Source: an uncultured Caulobacter sp.
Lineage (GTDB): Bacteria > Pseudomonadota > Alphaproteobacteria > Caulobacterales > Caulobacteraceae
DNA length: 64,000 bases
NCBI GenBank assembly: GCA_937925635.1
Contig: CALALX010000093.1
Location: 1-64,000 of the forward strand
Reading direction: 5' to 3'
This document shows positions 7,984 to 17,500 of the stretch, piece after piece. How positions within the stretch are numbered: position 1 is the stretch's first letter; each line of letters begins with the position of its first letter. Position numbers and translations under genes: made by a program. Below the pieces are notes generated by a model. That model was given only the letters and a program-made list of their open reading frames with translations. It was not told where the DNA came from and ran no database searches.

Positions 7984-8574
7984 ATGAACCTCAAGCCCAA
8001 GCTGCTGAAGGGCCGCCATGTGCGGCTGGAGCCGGTCACGCCCGAACACCGGGAAGAGCTGCGCGCGGCCATCGACTGCGATCCCGAGGCCTGGGAGATC
8101 ATGTCGGTCAATGGATGCGGCGAAGGCTTCGGCGATTGGTGGAGCGGGCTGATCAGCGAGGTCGAGGCCGGAACCCGCATCGGCTACGCGATCCGGCGGA
8201 TCCGCGACAAGCGGGTGGTCGGCACCTCCAGCTTTCGCAACATTCGACGGCTCGACAAGGGCGTGGAGATCGGCTCGACCTTCATCCATCCGGACGCACG
8301 GTCCGGTCCGGTGAACCCCGAATCCAAGCGGCTGTTGCTGGCCCAGGCCTTCGACGCCGGCGCCATCCGCGTGGAGTTCATGATCGACGAGCGCAATGTG
8401 CGCAGCCAGGCGGCCGTGATGAAGCTGGGCGCCGAGCGCGAGGGCAGCCTGCGCAATCACAAGATCACCTGGACCGGCCACGTCCGCGACACGGTCGTGC
8501 TGTCGATCTGCGACTTCGACTGGCCGGCCGTGCGCGACCGCCTGGACTTCCGGCTGCGCGAGACGTTCGCGTAG
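7984..8574 (+). CDS. GNAT N-acetyltransferase (RimJ/RimL type), copy 2
   Basis: A 196-residue paralogue of the preceding gene, 40 bases downstream on the same strand. It keeps GRHVRLEPV, VGTSSFRNI, GVEIGSTFIHPDARSGPVNPES, RLLLAQAFDAGAIRVE and SQAAVMKLGAEREGSLRNHK. The frame is open from 7948, but the ATG at 7984 aligns with the start of copy 1. Substrate unknown. The two copies differ most in residues 20-70, which may set acceptor choice (inference). Confidence 0.87.
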   Translation: MNLKPKLLKGRHVRLEPVTPEHREELRAAIDCDPEAWEIMSVNGCGEGFGDWWSGLISEVEAGTRIGYAIRRIRDKRVVGTSSFRNIRRLDKGVEIGSTFIHPDARSGPVNPESKRLLLAQAFDAGAIRVEFMIDERNVRSQAAVMKLGAEREGSLRNHKITWTGHVRDTVVLSICDFDWPAVRDRLDFRLRETFA

Positions 8575-8793
8575 CCATCCGCCCGTCATCCCGGCCGCGC
8601 CTCGGCGCTGTTGAGCCCGGGCGGTCATCGGTGTATCTCGCGATCCACGGTCGGCAGTTCACCGAGGCGTCGCTGTCCCGCGAGGGAAGCTAAACCTGCC
8701 GCAGTTCTCTCCTCGACACGCACCGCTCCCGCGCGCCGCGTCGAAAGCCAGCGACCATCGACTTCTCCTCCAGGCGCGCCAGAGGAAACGGTG

Positions 8794-9327
8794 ATGACCC
8801 GAACCGCCTTGCCCTTCGCCACGAAGGACGTTTCCGCCCTCGCGCGGTCGCTGCAGCGTGAGCTGGCGGCCCACGACGGCGCCCCCGGCCATGTGCAGCT
8901 GCTCAACATGCTGTCGCGCTCGGCCGGCTACAGGAACTTCCAGCACTACCGCGCCCAGCACGCGGCCGGCGCGCGGCTCGAGGCGGGGCCCGCCGCCGAA
9001 CCGCCGGTCGACCGCCTGCGCGTCGAGCGGGTGCTGCGCTCGTTCGACGCCGCGGGACGTCTCGCCCGATGGCCGGCGAAGACCGGCGACCAGCGGCTGG
9101 CGCTCTGGGTGCTGTGGTCGAAGCTGCCCGCCGAGGCGGTGATGACCGAGCGCCAGATCAGCGCCTGGCTCATGGACCGTCACGGCTTCGGCGATCCAGC
9201 CCTGCTGCGCCGCGAGCTGGTCCAGACCGGCCTCGTCACCCGAACGCTGGACTGTCGCGAATATCGGCGCGTGGAACAGAAGCCGCCGGCCGAAGCGGTG
9301 GCGCTGATCCGGGCCCTGCCGCGCTGA
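8794..9327 (+). CDS. DUF2087-domain protein
   Basis: A 177-residue protein. The C-terminal half has the DUF2087 pattern (RSFDAAGRLARWPAK..QR..LWVLWSKL, TERQISAWLMDRHGFGDPALLRRELVQTGLVTRT), a small winged-helix-like domain. The N-terminal half (LARSLQRELAAHD..HVQLLNMLSRSAGYRNFQHYR) matches the partner domain that often precedes it. The ATG at 8794 follows AGAGGAAAC at good distance. Role unknown; the domain occurs with regulators and in DNA-repair-like neighbourhoods, and here it precedes the ada-like gene. Confidence 0.78.
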   Translation: MTRTALPFATKDVSALARSLQRELAAHDGAPGHVQLLNMLSRSAGYRNFQHYRAQHAAGARLEAGPAAEPPVDRLRVERVLRSFDAAGRLARWPAKTGDQRLALWVLWSKLPAEAVMTERQISAWLMDRHGFGDPALLRRELVQTGLVTRTLDCREYRRVEQKPPAEAVALIRALPR

Positions 9328-9409
9328 ATTCCGAATCGCGCAGCAAGCATCGGAATGCTTGCTGCCCGCTACGCGCCGACAATGGCTCCATCGCAAGAGG
9401 AGCCATCCC

Positions 9410-10132
9410 ATGGCCTACGACACCGAAGACGCGCGCTGGACGGCGCTGCGGACCCGCGACCGGCGCGCCGACGGCGCGTTCCTGTTCGCCGTGACCACCA
9501 CGGGCGTCTACTGCCGCCCCGGCTGCGGCGGCCGGCCGCTGCGCAAGAACGTTCGCTTCTACGAGACCGCGCAGGCGGCCCGCGCCGACGGCTATCGGGC
9601 CTGCCGCAACTGCCGCCCGGACGAGGTCCGCGAGACCCTGCGCTGGACGACCGTCGCCACCGACCTCGGCGTCGCGCTGCTGGCGGCGTCGGAGGACGGC
9701 GTGCGGGCCATCACCCTGGGCGACGACGCGGATGCGCTGGCCGTCGACCTCGCCACTCGCTTCCCGAAGGCCAGGCTGGTCGAGGACGCCGCCGGACTGG
9801 GTGATCTGGCGGCGTGGCTGGGCGCGATGATCGCCGATCCGGCCTTGCACGCCGGGTTGCCGATCGCGGAACAGGGCACGGACCTGCAGCGCGCCGTCTG
9901 GGCGGCGCTGCGCGCTATCCCGGCCGGGACCACCGCCAGCTACGCCGACATCGCCCGCGCCATCGGGCGGCCGGACGCGGTGCGGGCGGTGGCCCAGGCC
10001 TGCGGGGCCAATCCGCTGGCGGTCGTCACGCCCTGCCATCGGGTGGTGCGCTCCGACGGCGGCCTGTCCGGCTACCGCTGGGGCGTCGAGCGCAAGCGCG
10101 CCCTGCTCGCCCGCGAAGGCGTCGCCCTGTGA
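9410..10132 (+). CDS. Ada-type DNA alkyl-repair protein lacking the AraC domain
   Basis: A 240-residue protein joining two Ada modules. Residues about 1-75 are the zinc domain (GVYCRPGCG and ACRNCRPDE: four cysteines, one of which in Ada takes methyl from phosphotriesters). Residues about 85-240 are the O6-alkylguanine transferase, with active-site PCHRVV near 208 and GGLSGYRWG after it. In E. coli Ada an AraC-type DNA-binding region lies between them; here the zinc domain runs straight into the transferase. The start at 9410 follows AGAGGAG. The downstream oxygenase overlaps by GTGA. Confidence 0.88.
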   Translation: MAYDTEDARWTALRTRDRRADGAFLFAVTTTGVYCRPGCGGRPLRKNVRFYETAQAARADGYRACRNCRPDEVRETLRWTTVATDLGVALLAASEDGVRAITLGDDADALAVDLATRFPKARLVEDAAGLGDLAAWLGAMIADPALHAGLPIAEQGTDLQRAVWAALRAIPAGTTASYADIARAIGRPDAVRAVAQACGANPLAVVTPCHRVVRSDGGLSGYRWGVERKRALLAREGVAL

Positions 10133-10824
10133 ACCTCGACGCCCTCGACTGGAAGCGGATCGCCGGCGAGCTTGATGCGCGCGGATGGGCCCTGACCGGG
10201 CCCGTCCTCGACGACGCCGACTGCGCGGTCCTGGCCGGCCTCTACGAGCAGGAGGCCGGCTTCCGCAGCCGGGTGGTCATGGCTCGCCATGGCTTCGGTC
10301 AAGGCGAGTACCGCTACTTCAGCTACCCGCTGCCCGAGCCGGTCCAGGCATTGCGCGAGGGGCTTTACCCACCCCTCGCCTGGGTCGCCAACCGCTGGAT
10401 GGCCCGTCTGGGCGAGGACCGACGCTTCCCCGACAGTCATCGAGCCATGCTTGAGCGATGTCACGCCGCCGGCCAAAGCCGGCCCACGCCGCTGCTGCTG
10501 ACCTACGGTCCCGGCGACTACAACTGCCTGCACCAGGACCTCTACGGCGAGCACGTCTTCCCGCTGCAGGTCGCCTTCCTGCTCGACCGGCCGGGCGAGG
10601 ATTTCGAGGGCGGTGAATTCGTGCTGGTCGAGCAACGCCCCCGCCAGCAGTCGGCCCCCCAGGTCGTGCCGCTGGGCAAGGGTCAGGGCGTGATCTTCGC
10701 GGTCCGCGAACGTCCCCACGACGGGACGCGCGGCGTCCACCGCCGCATCCTGCGGCACGGCGTTTCGGAGGTGAGGCGCGGACGCAGGCGGGTGCTGGGG
10801 GTGATCTTCCACGATGCGACGTAG
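10129..10824 (+). CDS. 2OG-Fe(II) oxygenase coupled to the ada-like gene
   Basis: A 231-residue non-haem iron oxygenase. Iron ligands are the HQD triad segment in NCLHQDLYGEHVFPLQ (about residue 131) and a distal histidine in GVHRRILRHGVSEV (about 204), with arginines beyond for 2-oxoglutarate. The GTG start overlaps the ada-like stop, so the two are co-translated. That suggests a role in alkylation repair, as AlkB has with Ada, although this protein looks closer to the prolyl-hydroxylase-type branch than to AlkB. The substrate is an inference. Confidence 0.8.
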   Translation: MNLDALDWKRIAGELDARGWALTGPVLDDADCAVLAGLYEQEAGFRSRVVMARHGFGQGEYRYFSYPLPEPVQALREGLYPPLAWVANRWMARLGEDRRFPDSHRAMLERCHAAGQSRPTPLLLTYGPGDYNCLHQDLYGEHVFPLQVAFLLDRPGEDFEGGEFVLVEQRPRQQSAPQVVPLGKGQGVIFAVRERPHDGTRGVHRRILRHGVSEVRRGRRRVLGVIFHDAT

Positions 10825-10828
10825 CCGC

Positions 10829-10912
10829 CGGGGACATGCTCCGAAGGTGCGTGTCCCCGGACAGGCCCAATGATCAAGGGACACGCACCGCTGCGCGGAG
10901 CATGTCCCCGGC
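10829..10912. repeat. Paired inverted GGGGACA-type palindromic elements
   Basis: Two hairpins in opposite orientation: 10829-10860 (CCGGGGACATGC ... GCGTGTCCCCGG) and 10878-10912 (GGGACACGC ... GCATGTCCCCGGC). The reverse complement of the second closely matches the first. This doublet layout is like REPIN elements. It separates the oxygenase from the HAD gene. Confidence 0.85.
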
Positions 10913-10955
10913 AGGAGGATTGACCCCGCCCGCCCCACCCGTTAGCGCCTGCAGC

Positions 10956-11819
10956 ATGACCGCGCTGCCTTCCGGCCTCTCCGAGCTCGCCGACCGCTAC
11001 GACGTCCTGTTCAGCGACGTCTGGGGCGTCATCCACAATGGGCGGGAGAGCTTCCCCGACGCCTGCGCCGCCTTGGCGCGGTTCCGGGCCGCAAAGGGGC
11101 CCGTGGTCCTGATCTCCAACTCGCCGCGCCCGGCCAGCGACGTCGTCGCCCAGCTCGACGCGCTTGGGGTGCCGCGCGAGGCCTGGAGCGCCTTCGTCAC
11201 CTCCGGCGACGCCACTCGCGTCCTGCTCGGCCAGCGCGCCGCCTCGGGTCCCGCCTGGCGTATCGGACCCGACAGGGACATGCCGCTCTATGAGGACCTG
11301 GGCCTGACCTTCGGCGAACCCGGCGAGGCCGCCTTCATCGCCGTCACCGGTCCTTACGACGACGAGGTCGAGACGCCCGACGACTATCGCGAACGCTTCG
11401 TTGGTCCGGCCTCAAGAGGCCTGGCCATGATCTGCGCCAACCCCGATCGCGTGGTTCAGCGCGGCGATAGGCTGATCTACTGCGGCGGCGCCCTGGCCGA
11501 CCTCTACAAGGACATGGGCGGCGAGGTGCTGATGGCCGGCAAACCCTACGCACCGATCTATGACCTGTGCCTGGCCGAGGCCTCGCGTCTGCTGGGGCGG
11601 CCGGTCGATCCGCGCCGCGTGCTCTGCATCGGTGACGGCGTCCACACCGACGTGCAGGGGGCCGAGGAACAGGGACTCGACTGCCTGTTCATCGCCAAGG
11701 GCATCCACGGCGATGCCGCCATGGGTCCTGACGGCAGGCTCAGCGCGGCCGGCGTCGACGCCCTGCTGGCCGCCGAAGGCGTCAAGGCAGGCTACGCCAT
11801 GGCCGATCTGGTCTGGTAG
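10956..11819 (+). CDS. HAD-superfamily class IIA phosphatase (TIGR01459-like)
   Basis: A 287-residue hydrolase. Motif I is DVLFSDVWGVIHNG (nucleophile aspartate about residue 21), motif II is VVLISNSPRP (about 50), the lysine motif is MAGKPYAPIYD (about 196) and the acidic motif is VLCIGDGVHTDVQGA (about 225). This is the NagD/TIGR01459-type class IIA fold with a C2 cap, present in many alphaproteobacteria. Substrate unknown. The frame is open to 10836, but that extension runs through the palindromic repeat, so the ATG at 10956 is preferred. Confidence 0.88.
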   Translation: MTALPSGLSELADRYDVLFSDVWGVIHNGRESFPDACAALARFRAAKGPVVLISNSPRPASDVVAQLDALGVPREAWSAFVTSGDATRVLLGQRAASGPAWRIGPDRDMPLYEDLGLTFGEPGEAAFIAVTGPYDDEVETPDDYRERFVGPASRGLAMICANPDRVVQRGDRLIYCGGALADLYKDMGGEVLMAGKPYAPIYDLCLAEASRLLGRPVDPRRVLCIGDGVHTDVQGAEEQGLDCLFIAKGIHGDAAMGPDGRLSAAGVDALLAAEGVKAGYAMADLVW

Positions 11820-11851
11820 ACGCGATACAACAAGGCAGAGGGAAACGCGCG

Positions 11852-12271
11852 ATGACGGCACTGTTCTTTGAAGACCTCAGCATCGGCCAGTCGGCCGAGC
11901 TGACCCGCACCGTCGACGAGAAGGCCATCCAGGGCTTCGCCGACGTCAGCGGCGACCACAACCCCGTGCACCTCGACGAGGCCTTCGCCGCCACCACGCA
12001 GTTCAAGACCCGCATCGCCCACGGCATGCTGTCCGCCGCCTTCATCTCCGCCCTGATCGCCGGCAAGCTGCCGGGGCCCGGCGCGATCTACCTGGGCCAG
12101 ACGCTGAGCTTCAAACGCCCGGTCAAGATCGGCGACGAGGTCACCGTCACCGCCACCATAACCGCGCTGGACCCCGAGAAGGCGCGCGTCACCCTGTCGA
12201 CGGTCTGCACCGTCGGCGGCAAGACCGTCCTCGATGGCGAGGCCCTGATCATGGCGCCGCGCCGCCCGTGA
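11852..12271 (+). CDS. MaoC-family (R)-specific enoyl-CoA hydratase
   Basis: A 139-residue hot-dog-fold hydratase that adds water to trans-2-enoyl-CoA to give (R)-3-hydroxyacyl-CoA. The hydratase-2 motif is intact (FADVSGDHNPVHLDEAFA, catalytic Asp and His near residues 34-40), followed by RIAHGMLSAAFIS. PhaJ proteins of this size feed polyhydroxyalkanoate synthesis. The ribF start overlaps its stop (GTGA), so the two are coupled. Confidence 0.9.
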   Translation: MTALFFEDLSIGQSAELTRTVDEKAIQGFADVSGDHNPVHLDEAFAATTQFKTRIAHGMLSAAFISALIAGKLPGPGAIYLGQTLSFKRPVKIGDEVTVTATITALDPEKARVTLSTVCTVGGKTVLDGEALIMAPRRP

Positions 12272-13197
12272 GCCTGAAGATCGTCCACGGCTGGAAGCAT
12301 CTGGCGGCCGAGGACCGCGGCGCCGCCGTGGCGCTCGGCAATTTCGACGGCGTGCACCGGGGTCACCGCGAGGTGATCGCCGGGGCCGTCGAGGCCGGCC
12401 GCCGGCTGGGCGCGCCGGTCGGGGTGATCAGCTTCGACCCGCACCCGCGGCGCCTGTTTCATCCGGACGAACCGGCCTTCCGGCTGATGACCACCGACCA
12501 GCAGGCGCGGGCGCTCGAGGCCATGGGCGTTGACCGGTTCTATGTGCTGCCGTTCGACTTCGAGATGGCCAACTTCAGCGACCGCGACTTCGCGCTGAAG
12601 GTCCTGCACGAGGGTCTTGGCGTTCGCCACGTCGCCGTCGGCTTCGACATCTCGTTCGGCAAGGGCCGGACGGGCAGCCCGGCGCTGATGAAGGCTTACG
12701 GCCAGGACCTGGGCTTTTCCGTCTCGGTCGCCGAGGCGGTGGGCGAGGGGGCCGAGAAATACAGTTCCACCGCCGTGCGCGAGGCCTTGCGCGACGGCCG
12801 TCCCGAGGACGCCGCCGCCATCCTCGGCCAACCGTTCGCCATCGAGGGCGTCGTGCGCCGGGGCCAGCAGCTGGGCCGCACGCTCGGCTTCCCGACCGCC
12901 AACGTCTTCATGGCCGACTATGTGGTTCCGAAACTGGGCGTCTACGCCACCCGCACCCGGCTGCCGGACGGCCGCCTCGTCCCCGGCGTCGCCAACATCG
13001 GCAAGAACCCGACCACCGGCGAGGTCGAGACCCGGCTCGAGGTCTGGCTGTTCGACTTCGACGAGGACCTCTATGGCCAGGTCATCGAGACCCGGCTGAT
13101 CGCCTTCCTGCGCCCCGAGGAGAAGTTCGGCTCCATCGACGAGATGGTCGTGCAGATCAGGGCCGACGAGAAGCGGGCGCGGGCGATTCTGGGATAA
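12268..13197 (+). CDS. ribF: Bifunctional riboflavin kinase/FAD synthetase
   Basis: A 309-residue enzyme that converts riboflavin to FMN and then FAD. The N-terminal FMN adenylyltransferase has GNFDGVHRGHREVI (about 25-38) and VAVGFDISFGKGRTG (about 127), and the C-terminal riboflavin kinase has GRTLGFPTANV (about 208) and PGVANIGKNPTTG (about 241). Full length. GTG start overlapping the MaoC stop. Its product FAD serves the ETF and acyl-CoA dehydrogenase encoded in this window. Confidence 0.96.
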   Translation: MSLKIVHGWKHLAAEDRGAAVALGNFDGVHRGHREVIAGAVEAGRRLGAPVGVISFDPHPRRLFHPDEPAFRLMTTDQQARALEAMGVDRFYVLPFDFEMANFSDRDFALKVLHEGLGVRHVAVGFDISFGKGRTGSPALMKAYGQDLGFSVSVAEAVGEGAEKYSSTAVREALRDGRPEDAAAILGQPFAIEGVVRRGQQLGRTLGFPTANVFMADYVVPKLGVYATRTRLPDGRLVPGVANIGKNPTTGEVETRLEVWLFDFDEDLYGQVIETRLIAFLRPEEKFGSIDEMVVQIRADEKRARAILG

Positions 13198-13218
13198 TCT
13201 CTCCGGCCCGGCCGCTTT

Positions 13219-13351
13219 GCGTCCTTCGCGCCCTCGATTGAATCGAGGGTCGCCTGAGGCTCGCGCCTCGGGATGACGAGGGGGCGTAGGCTGCAACAAA
13301 GCTCGTGATGGTGAGGAGCCGGCCCTCGGGCCGGCGTCACGAAGCACGCAA
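13219..13351. repeat. Paired inverted GCGTCCTTCG...GGATGAC elements
   Basis: First element 13219 to about 13278 starts GCGTCCTTCG and ends GGATGACG. An inverted relative runs from about 13301 (GCTCGTGATGGTGAGGAG) to 13351 (CACGAAGCACGC). Related pairs occur at 22748, 45520 and 60725. This fills most of the 237-bp gap before the protease gene. Confidence 0.8.
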
Positions 13352-13434
13352 AGACTCTCCCCGAAGGCGAGAGTGTCTTCCCACACCGCCCGCCCCATGC
13401 TTCCGTTAACCACTGCGTTGGCGGGGGCCGGGGA

Positions 13435-14505
13435 ATGCTCAAGGGGCGGAAGTACGATCTGTTCGCGAAGGCGCGCCGCCCGCGCCGGCGGCTGCCCGCG
13501 ACCTTCAACTATCCGCCCGAGACCCAGCTGGTCTTCGATCCCGGCGACGCGCCGGCCGTGTTCGTGCGCGAACAGTCGCTGCTGGACGCCTATTCCAACG
13601 CCGTGGTTGACGCGGTCGAGGCCGTCGGCCCGGCCGTCGTGCGGGTCATTCCGATCGTTCCGGACGGCTACATCGCCGGCGAGGGCTCGGGCTTCTTCGT
13701 CAGCAACGACGGCCTGATCCTGACCAACCGCCACGTCATCGCCGGGGTGAACCGCTTCGCCATCATCACCGCCGACGGCCACGGCCTGACCGCACGGCCG
13801 ATCGGCGAGGATGCCGATACCGACATCGCCGTGCTGCGGCTCGAGAACGCCATGCGCACGCCGTTCGCCAAACTCGGCGACTCCAAGAGCCTGCGCCGCG
13901 GCCAGCTGGTCATCGCCATCGGCGCGCCGCTCGGCTTCGAGGCGACGGTGACCACCGGCGTGGTCAGCGCCCTGGGCCGCTCGATCCGCGGCGAGCGCGG
14001 CCGGCTGATCGAGGACCTGATCCAGACCGACGCCGCGCTCAATCCGGGCAACAGCGGCGGGCCGCTGGTGAACTCGGCCGGCGAGGTGGTCGGCATCGCC
14101 ACCGCCGTCATCAGCGGAGCCCAGGGCCTGTGCTTCGCCGTGGCCTCCAACACTGCCAGCTTCGTGATGGGCGAGATTCTCAAGCACGGCTACGTGCAGC
14201 GCGGCTCGATCGGCGTGGTCGCCCAGCAGAGCCCGGTGCCGCCCGCGATCCAGAAGGCCGCCGGCCTCAAGCAGGCCTACGCCGCCTGGGTGGCGACCGT
14301 CGAGCCGAATGGCCCGGCGGCGAAGGCGGGCCTGGCACAGGGCGACCTGATCGTCGGCGCCGACGGAAAGCCGGTCACCGGCCTGGACGACCTGCTCCGC
14401 GTGCTCGGCCCGACCAGTATCGGCAAGCCTATCGAGCTCGACATCGTCCGCGCCGGCCGCCGGATGACGGTGACCGTGACGCCCAAGGCGCGGAAGAAGG
14501 GCTGA
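13435..14505 (+). CDS. Trypsin-like serine protease with PDZ domain (HtrA/DegP-like)
   Basis: A 356-residue S1C protease. The catalytic triad is visible: His in LTNRHVIAG (about 103), Asp in DTDIAVLRL (about 133) and Ser in NPGNSGGPLV (about 208). A single PDZ domain occupies about 260-350 (VEPNGPAAKAGLAQGDLIVGADG). There is no signal peptide or membrane anchor: the N terminus is basic (MLKGRKYDLFAKARRPRRR). It therefore appears cytoplasmic or peripherally attached, unlike DegP or DegS. Substrate unknown. Confidence 0.85.
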   Translation: MLKGRKYDLFAKARRPRRRLPATFNYPPETQLVFDPGDAPAVFVREQSLLDAYSNAVVDAVEAVGPAVVRVIPIVPDGYIAGEGSGFFVSNDGLILTNRHVIAGVNRFAIITADGHGLTARPIGEDADTDIAVLRLENAMRTPFAKLGDSKSLRRGQLVIAIGAPLGFEATVTTGVVSALGRSIRGERGRLIEDLIQTDAALNPGNSGGPLVNSAGEVVGIATAVISGAQGLCFAVASNTASFVMGEILKHGYVQRGSIGVVAQQSPVPPAIQKAAGLKQAYAAWVATVEPNGPAAKAGLAQGDLIVGADGKPVTGLDDLLRVLGPTSIGKPIELDIVRAGRRMTVTVTPKARKKG

Positions 14506-14559
14506 GTGCGAGCGAGATGGCCGGCTTGCGGCAGTCCGATCGCTCGACCACCTTGTAGA

Positions 14560-17500
14560 CTACGACCGCCTCCGGCCGTTCAAGCGCCGACGCCGGCCGA
14601 TGTCGCGTCGCAGCCGGCGTGACAGGGTGGGCGGCGAAATGGTCGGGGCCGAGAGAACCGGAGGAGCGAACGGCGACGCGTCATTTGGCTTGGACGGACT
14701 GGGTCCTGGACCCGCGCCGGGACCCGGCCACCCGATGCGGGAATAGGACTTGCCGCCCGGCGACCGGTATTTTCCTTCACCCGCGCCCGGGGCGATTCCG
14801 ACCAGGCCGAGAGGCCGGTACAGCGCCGACTCGGTCGCGCAATGCTCATCGATCACGTCCCCGGTCATGACCCCGGCTCCCCTGATCAGCCAGTTTTCGA
14901 ACTCGCGGTGAGAGCGAACGCCATCGAAGGTGATCGCCGTCAGCTGGTTGGTCGTACTCGACCACCAACCGATGTCTGTAAGGACGTTCGCGGTGAAGGC
15001 CGTGTCCACATGCCCGGCCGGAAGGGGTCGCTCGCGGACCGGACGGAAGTAGCGACGGACCACCTCTTGCGGATCGGTGATCGTGAAGTCGTAGCCCTCG
15101 CGGATGAGCGTTCCATCGGGAGCCATCGGCCGCGCCGGATCGGCCAGGGCAATACTCCAGGCGCCGAGCAAGGTCTCGAAGAACCGGTTACGTTGGAGAA
15201 CGCCGTCGATTTCGCGACCGTAGAGAGTCCAGAACTCCGAAGGAGCTTGAAACGCCGCCGGTCCGCGGAAGGCCCGGAACTCTACCGGCTTCCCCCGCCA
15301 GCCCGATGCGCAGGCCTGACGCCACAGGTTGTCGTCCGGATGGGCCGAGTACCAGGCGGCGGCCTTGATCCTCGCCTGATTGTAGGCCGCGGCTCGCCGG
15401 CTCTCGATGGCCGCCACGCCGGAGGGCATGCGGCTAAGGAGACAGTTTCGTTCCTGGATCAGCCGGATGCGGATCGGGCCTTGGGCGACCGCATAGTCGC
15501 GCCGCACCACGGTCAATGCCTTGCTGACAATCTGCGGCTGGGTCATGAGGGGGGTGGGGCCGAGGCGGGACGATAGCGCAGAACCGGCGTGGAAAGTGGG
15601 AACAGGCGGCAGCGGAGTGCTGCACTGTCCGGCGGCGATCGGCGGCGGAGAGGGGGCATCGTCTTCCTTCCGGATGCGCACGATGAACAGACCGACGCTG
15701 CGCCGGCCGTCGTCGGTGCGTATTTCGACGAGGTAGTCGCGGCCGGGCTTCAGTTCTCCTTTCTTCAGGCCCAGTTCGATCCGCCGATCCGACCAGTCTC
15801 CTACACGTCCGCGAGGCCTCGGCGACCGGTCGGCTTCAAACAGGAACACCTGTCCTTCCTTTTCCCCGAAATCCTGTCCGATGAGCTCAAGCCGCGCAGC
15901 GTCGGGAGGGAGAATCTGAACGATATTGGCGTCGCGAAGGGCCTGGTCCCTCGAAAGCCGGACGACCGGAAGCCGGGCGCACCAGTTCGCGACCGGTCGT
16001 TCTCCGAATGCGGGCGATGCGCCGCTTGGGTCGCGCCTGTTGACGTAGCCCTGGTCCACCATGAACGGGTCGCGTGGATCGTCGCTTTCAACCTCGCGTC
16101 GACCTAGCCGGATGCTGCACAGCGACCGGATCGGCTTGCCCTCGGCCAGCCTCTGGCGACTCATGTTGCCCTTGTAGGACGGGTGAGTGCCCTGCCACGC
16201 CATGTCTCCGAGGAACTGACAGAGCTGCTGGTCGGCGGGACGGCTGGACTGACGCAGCCGTTCCATGAGCGCCAATCCATCCTCGCCGCACCAGTAGTCT
16301 GAGTGCGCCTGGGGCATGGCGCCGAAGATCGTCTGCCGGTCGACGCCGCCTGGCGACGCGGTCGGCATGGCGTCCGGATCGACCGCCTCGGCGTAGATCG
16401 GCAGATTTTGGTCCTGCCCGGGATTCACTCCCCAAAGTGATCCGAGGCCGCCTTGCGCCAGGTCGATGCCGTTGGGATCGACCCACTGGCGACGCCACAT
16501 CCTCCAGGCAAGCGCCACCAGTTCGCTGGTCGGAAGCTCGACCCCGTCGACGGTCGGCCGGTCTCCGACGAGTCTTGAGCTGACGATTCGGAGAGCCGCG
16601 AGCGCGGCGATGCCCTTCTGCCCTTCGCCCACAAAGCCGACGTACATGGAGCGGTTGGTCGCCCACATGTCCCAGCAGGTTTCCTGGGCGAGGATGGAGA
16701 AGGCTGGTGCATCCCCGCGCAAGGGCGCGTCATGGGCTCCGTAGCCACCGTTCCGCCCGGGGCCGAATGTCTTGATGACTTCCGCCCAGCCCGCCCTGGA
16801 ACATTCCAGCATGCCCGCCATCTGTGTGGCGACGTCGAGTGGAACGTCGCCCTTCTGTTCGCCGTAGCCGGCGCCGAATCGACCCAGCCGCATGTCCGCC
16901 AAGCGTTCGTCGCCGATTGCCGGAACAGGCGGCGCGAGCGGGTCGGAAGCGTGTCGGAAGAGCATCGGACGGGCCGCCGTCTCCCCTGGCAGAGGCGATG
17001 ACATAGGGTCGGCGGCGGACACGATCGCCAAACTCAAGACATTGTCATTGATGACCGATTCCGCGCCATGGATCAGGCCAGCGATCGCCCCGATGGCCAA
17101 GCCGGGAGTCATCGTCCGGTGACCGGCCGACGGAATGTCGGGACCATTCCAGCGCTCCCACATGTGGCCGATCGCCCAACGGTCCTGCAGGAAATGCTGG
17201 GCATAGGCTTCGTAGACAAGGGCCTGCAATTCTGCTTCGCGGAGCACCGCCCCGTAGCGGTCCTGCTCGATCAGGCTCATCGATTCCCGCAGCGTCCTGG
17301 CGCGCAAGGCGCGCTGCAGGGCGATCTCGTGGTAGCGCGCATACATGCGGCGGGCCTGGGTGCCGAAGTGCACAGAGTTCAGCGCGCCCATCCACCCAGC
17401 GAAATCGTGGCAGGCCGCCAGGTCCTCCGGTCCGCCGCCCACCGGACAGGTGGTGTTCTTGTTGAACCAGTCAGCGAGTCCGTAACTGTAATCCGGCAGC

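Noticed and set aside
10829..10912. CRISPR-like repeat
   Set aside because: Only two inverted units, no regular spacers and no cas genes; fits a palindromic doublet.
12088..14187. 699-residue antisense open frame over ribF and the protease gene
   Set aside because: Shadow of two well-supported genes; no motif, and it spans an extragenic repeat.
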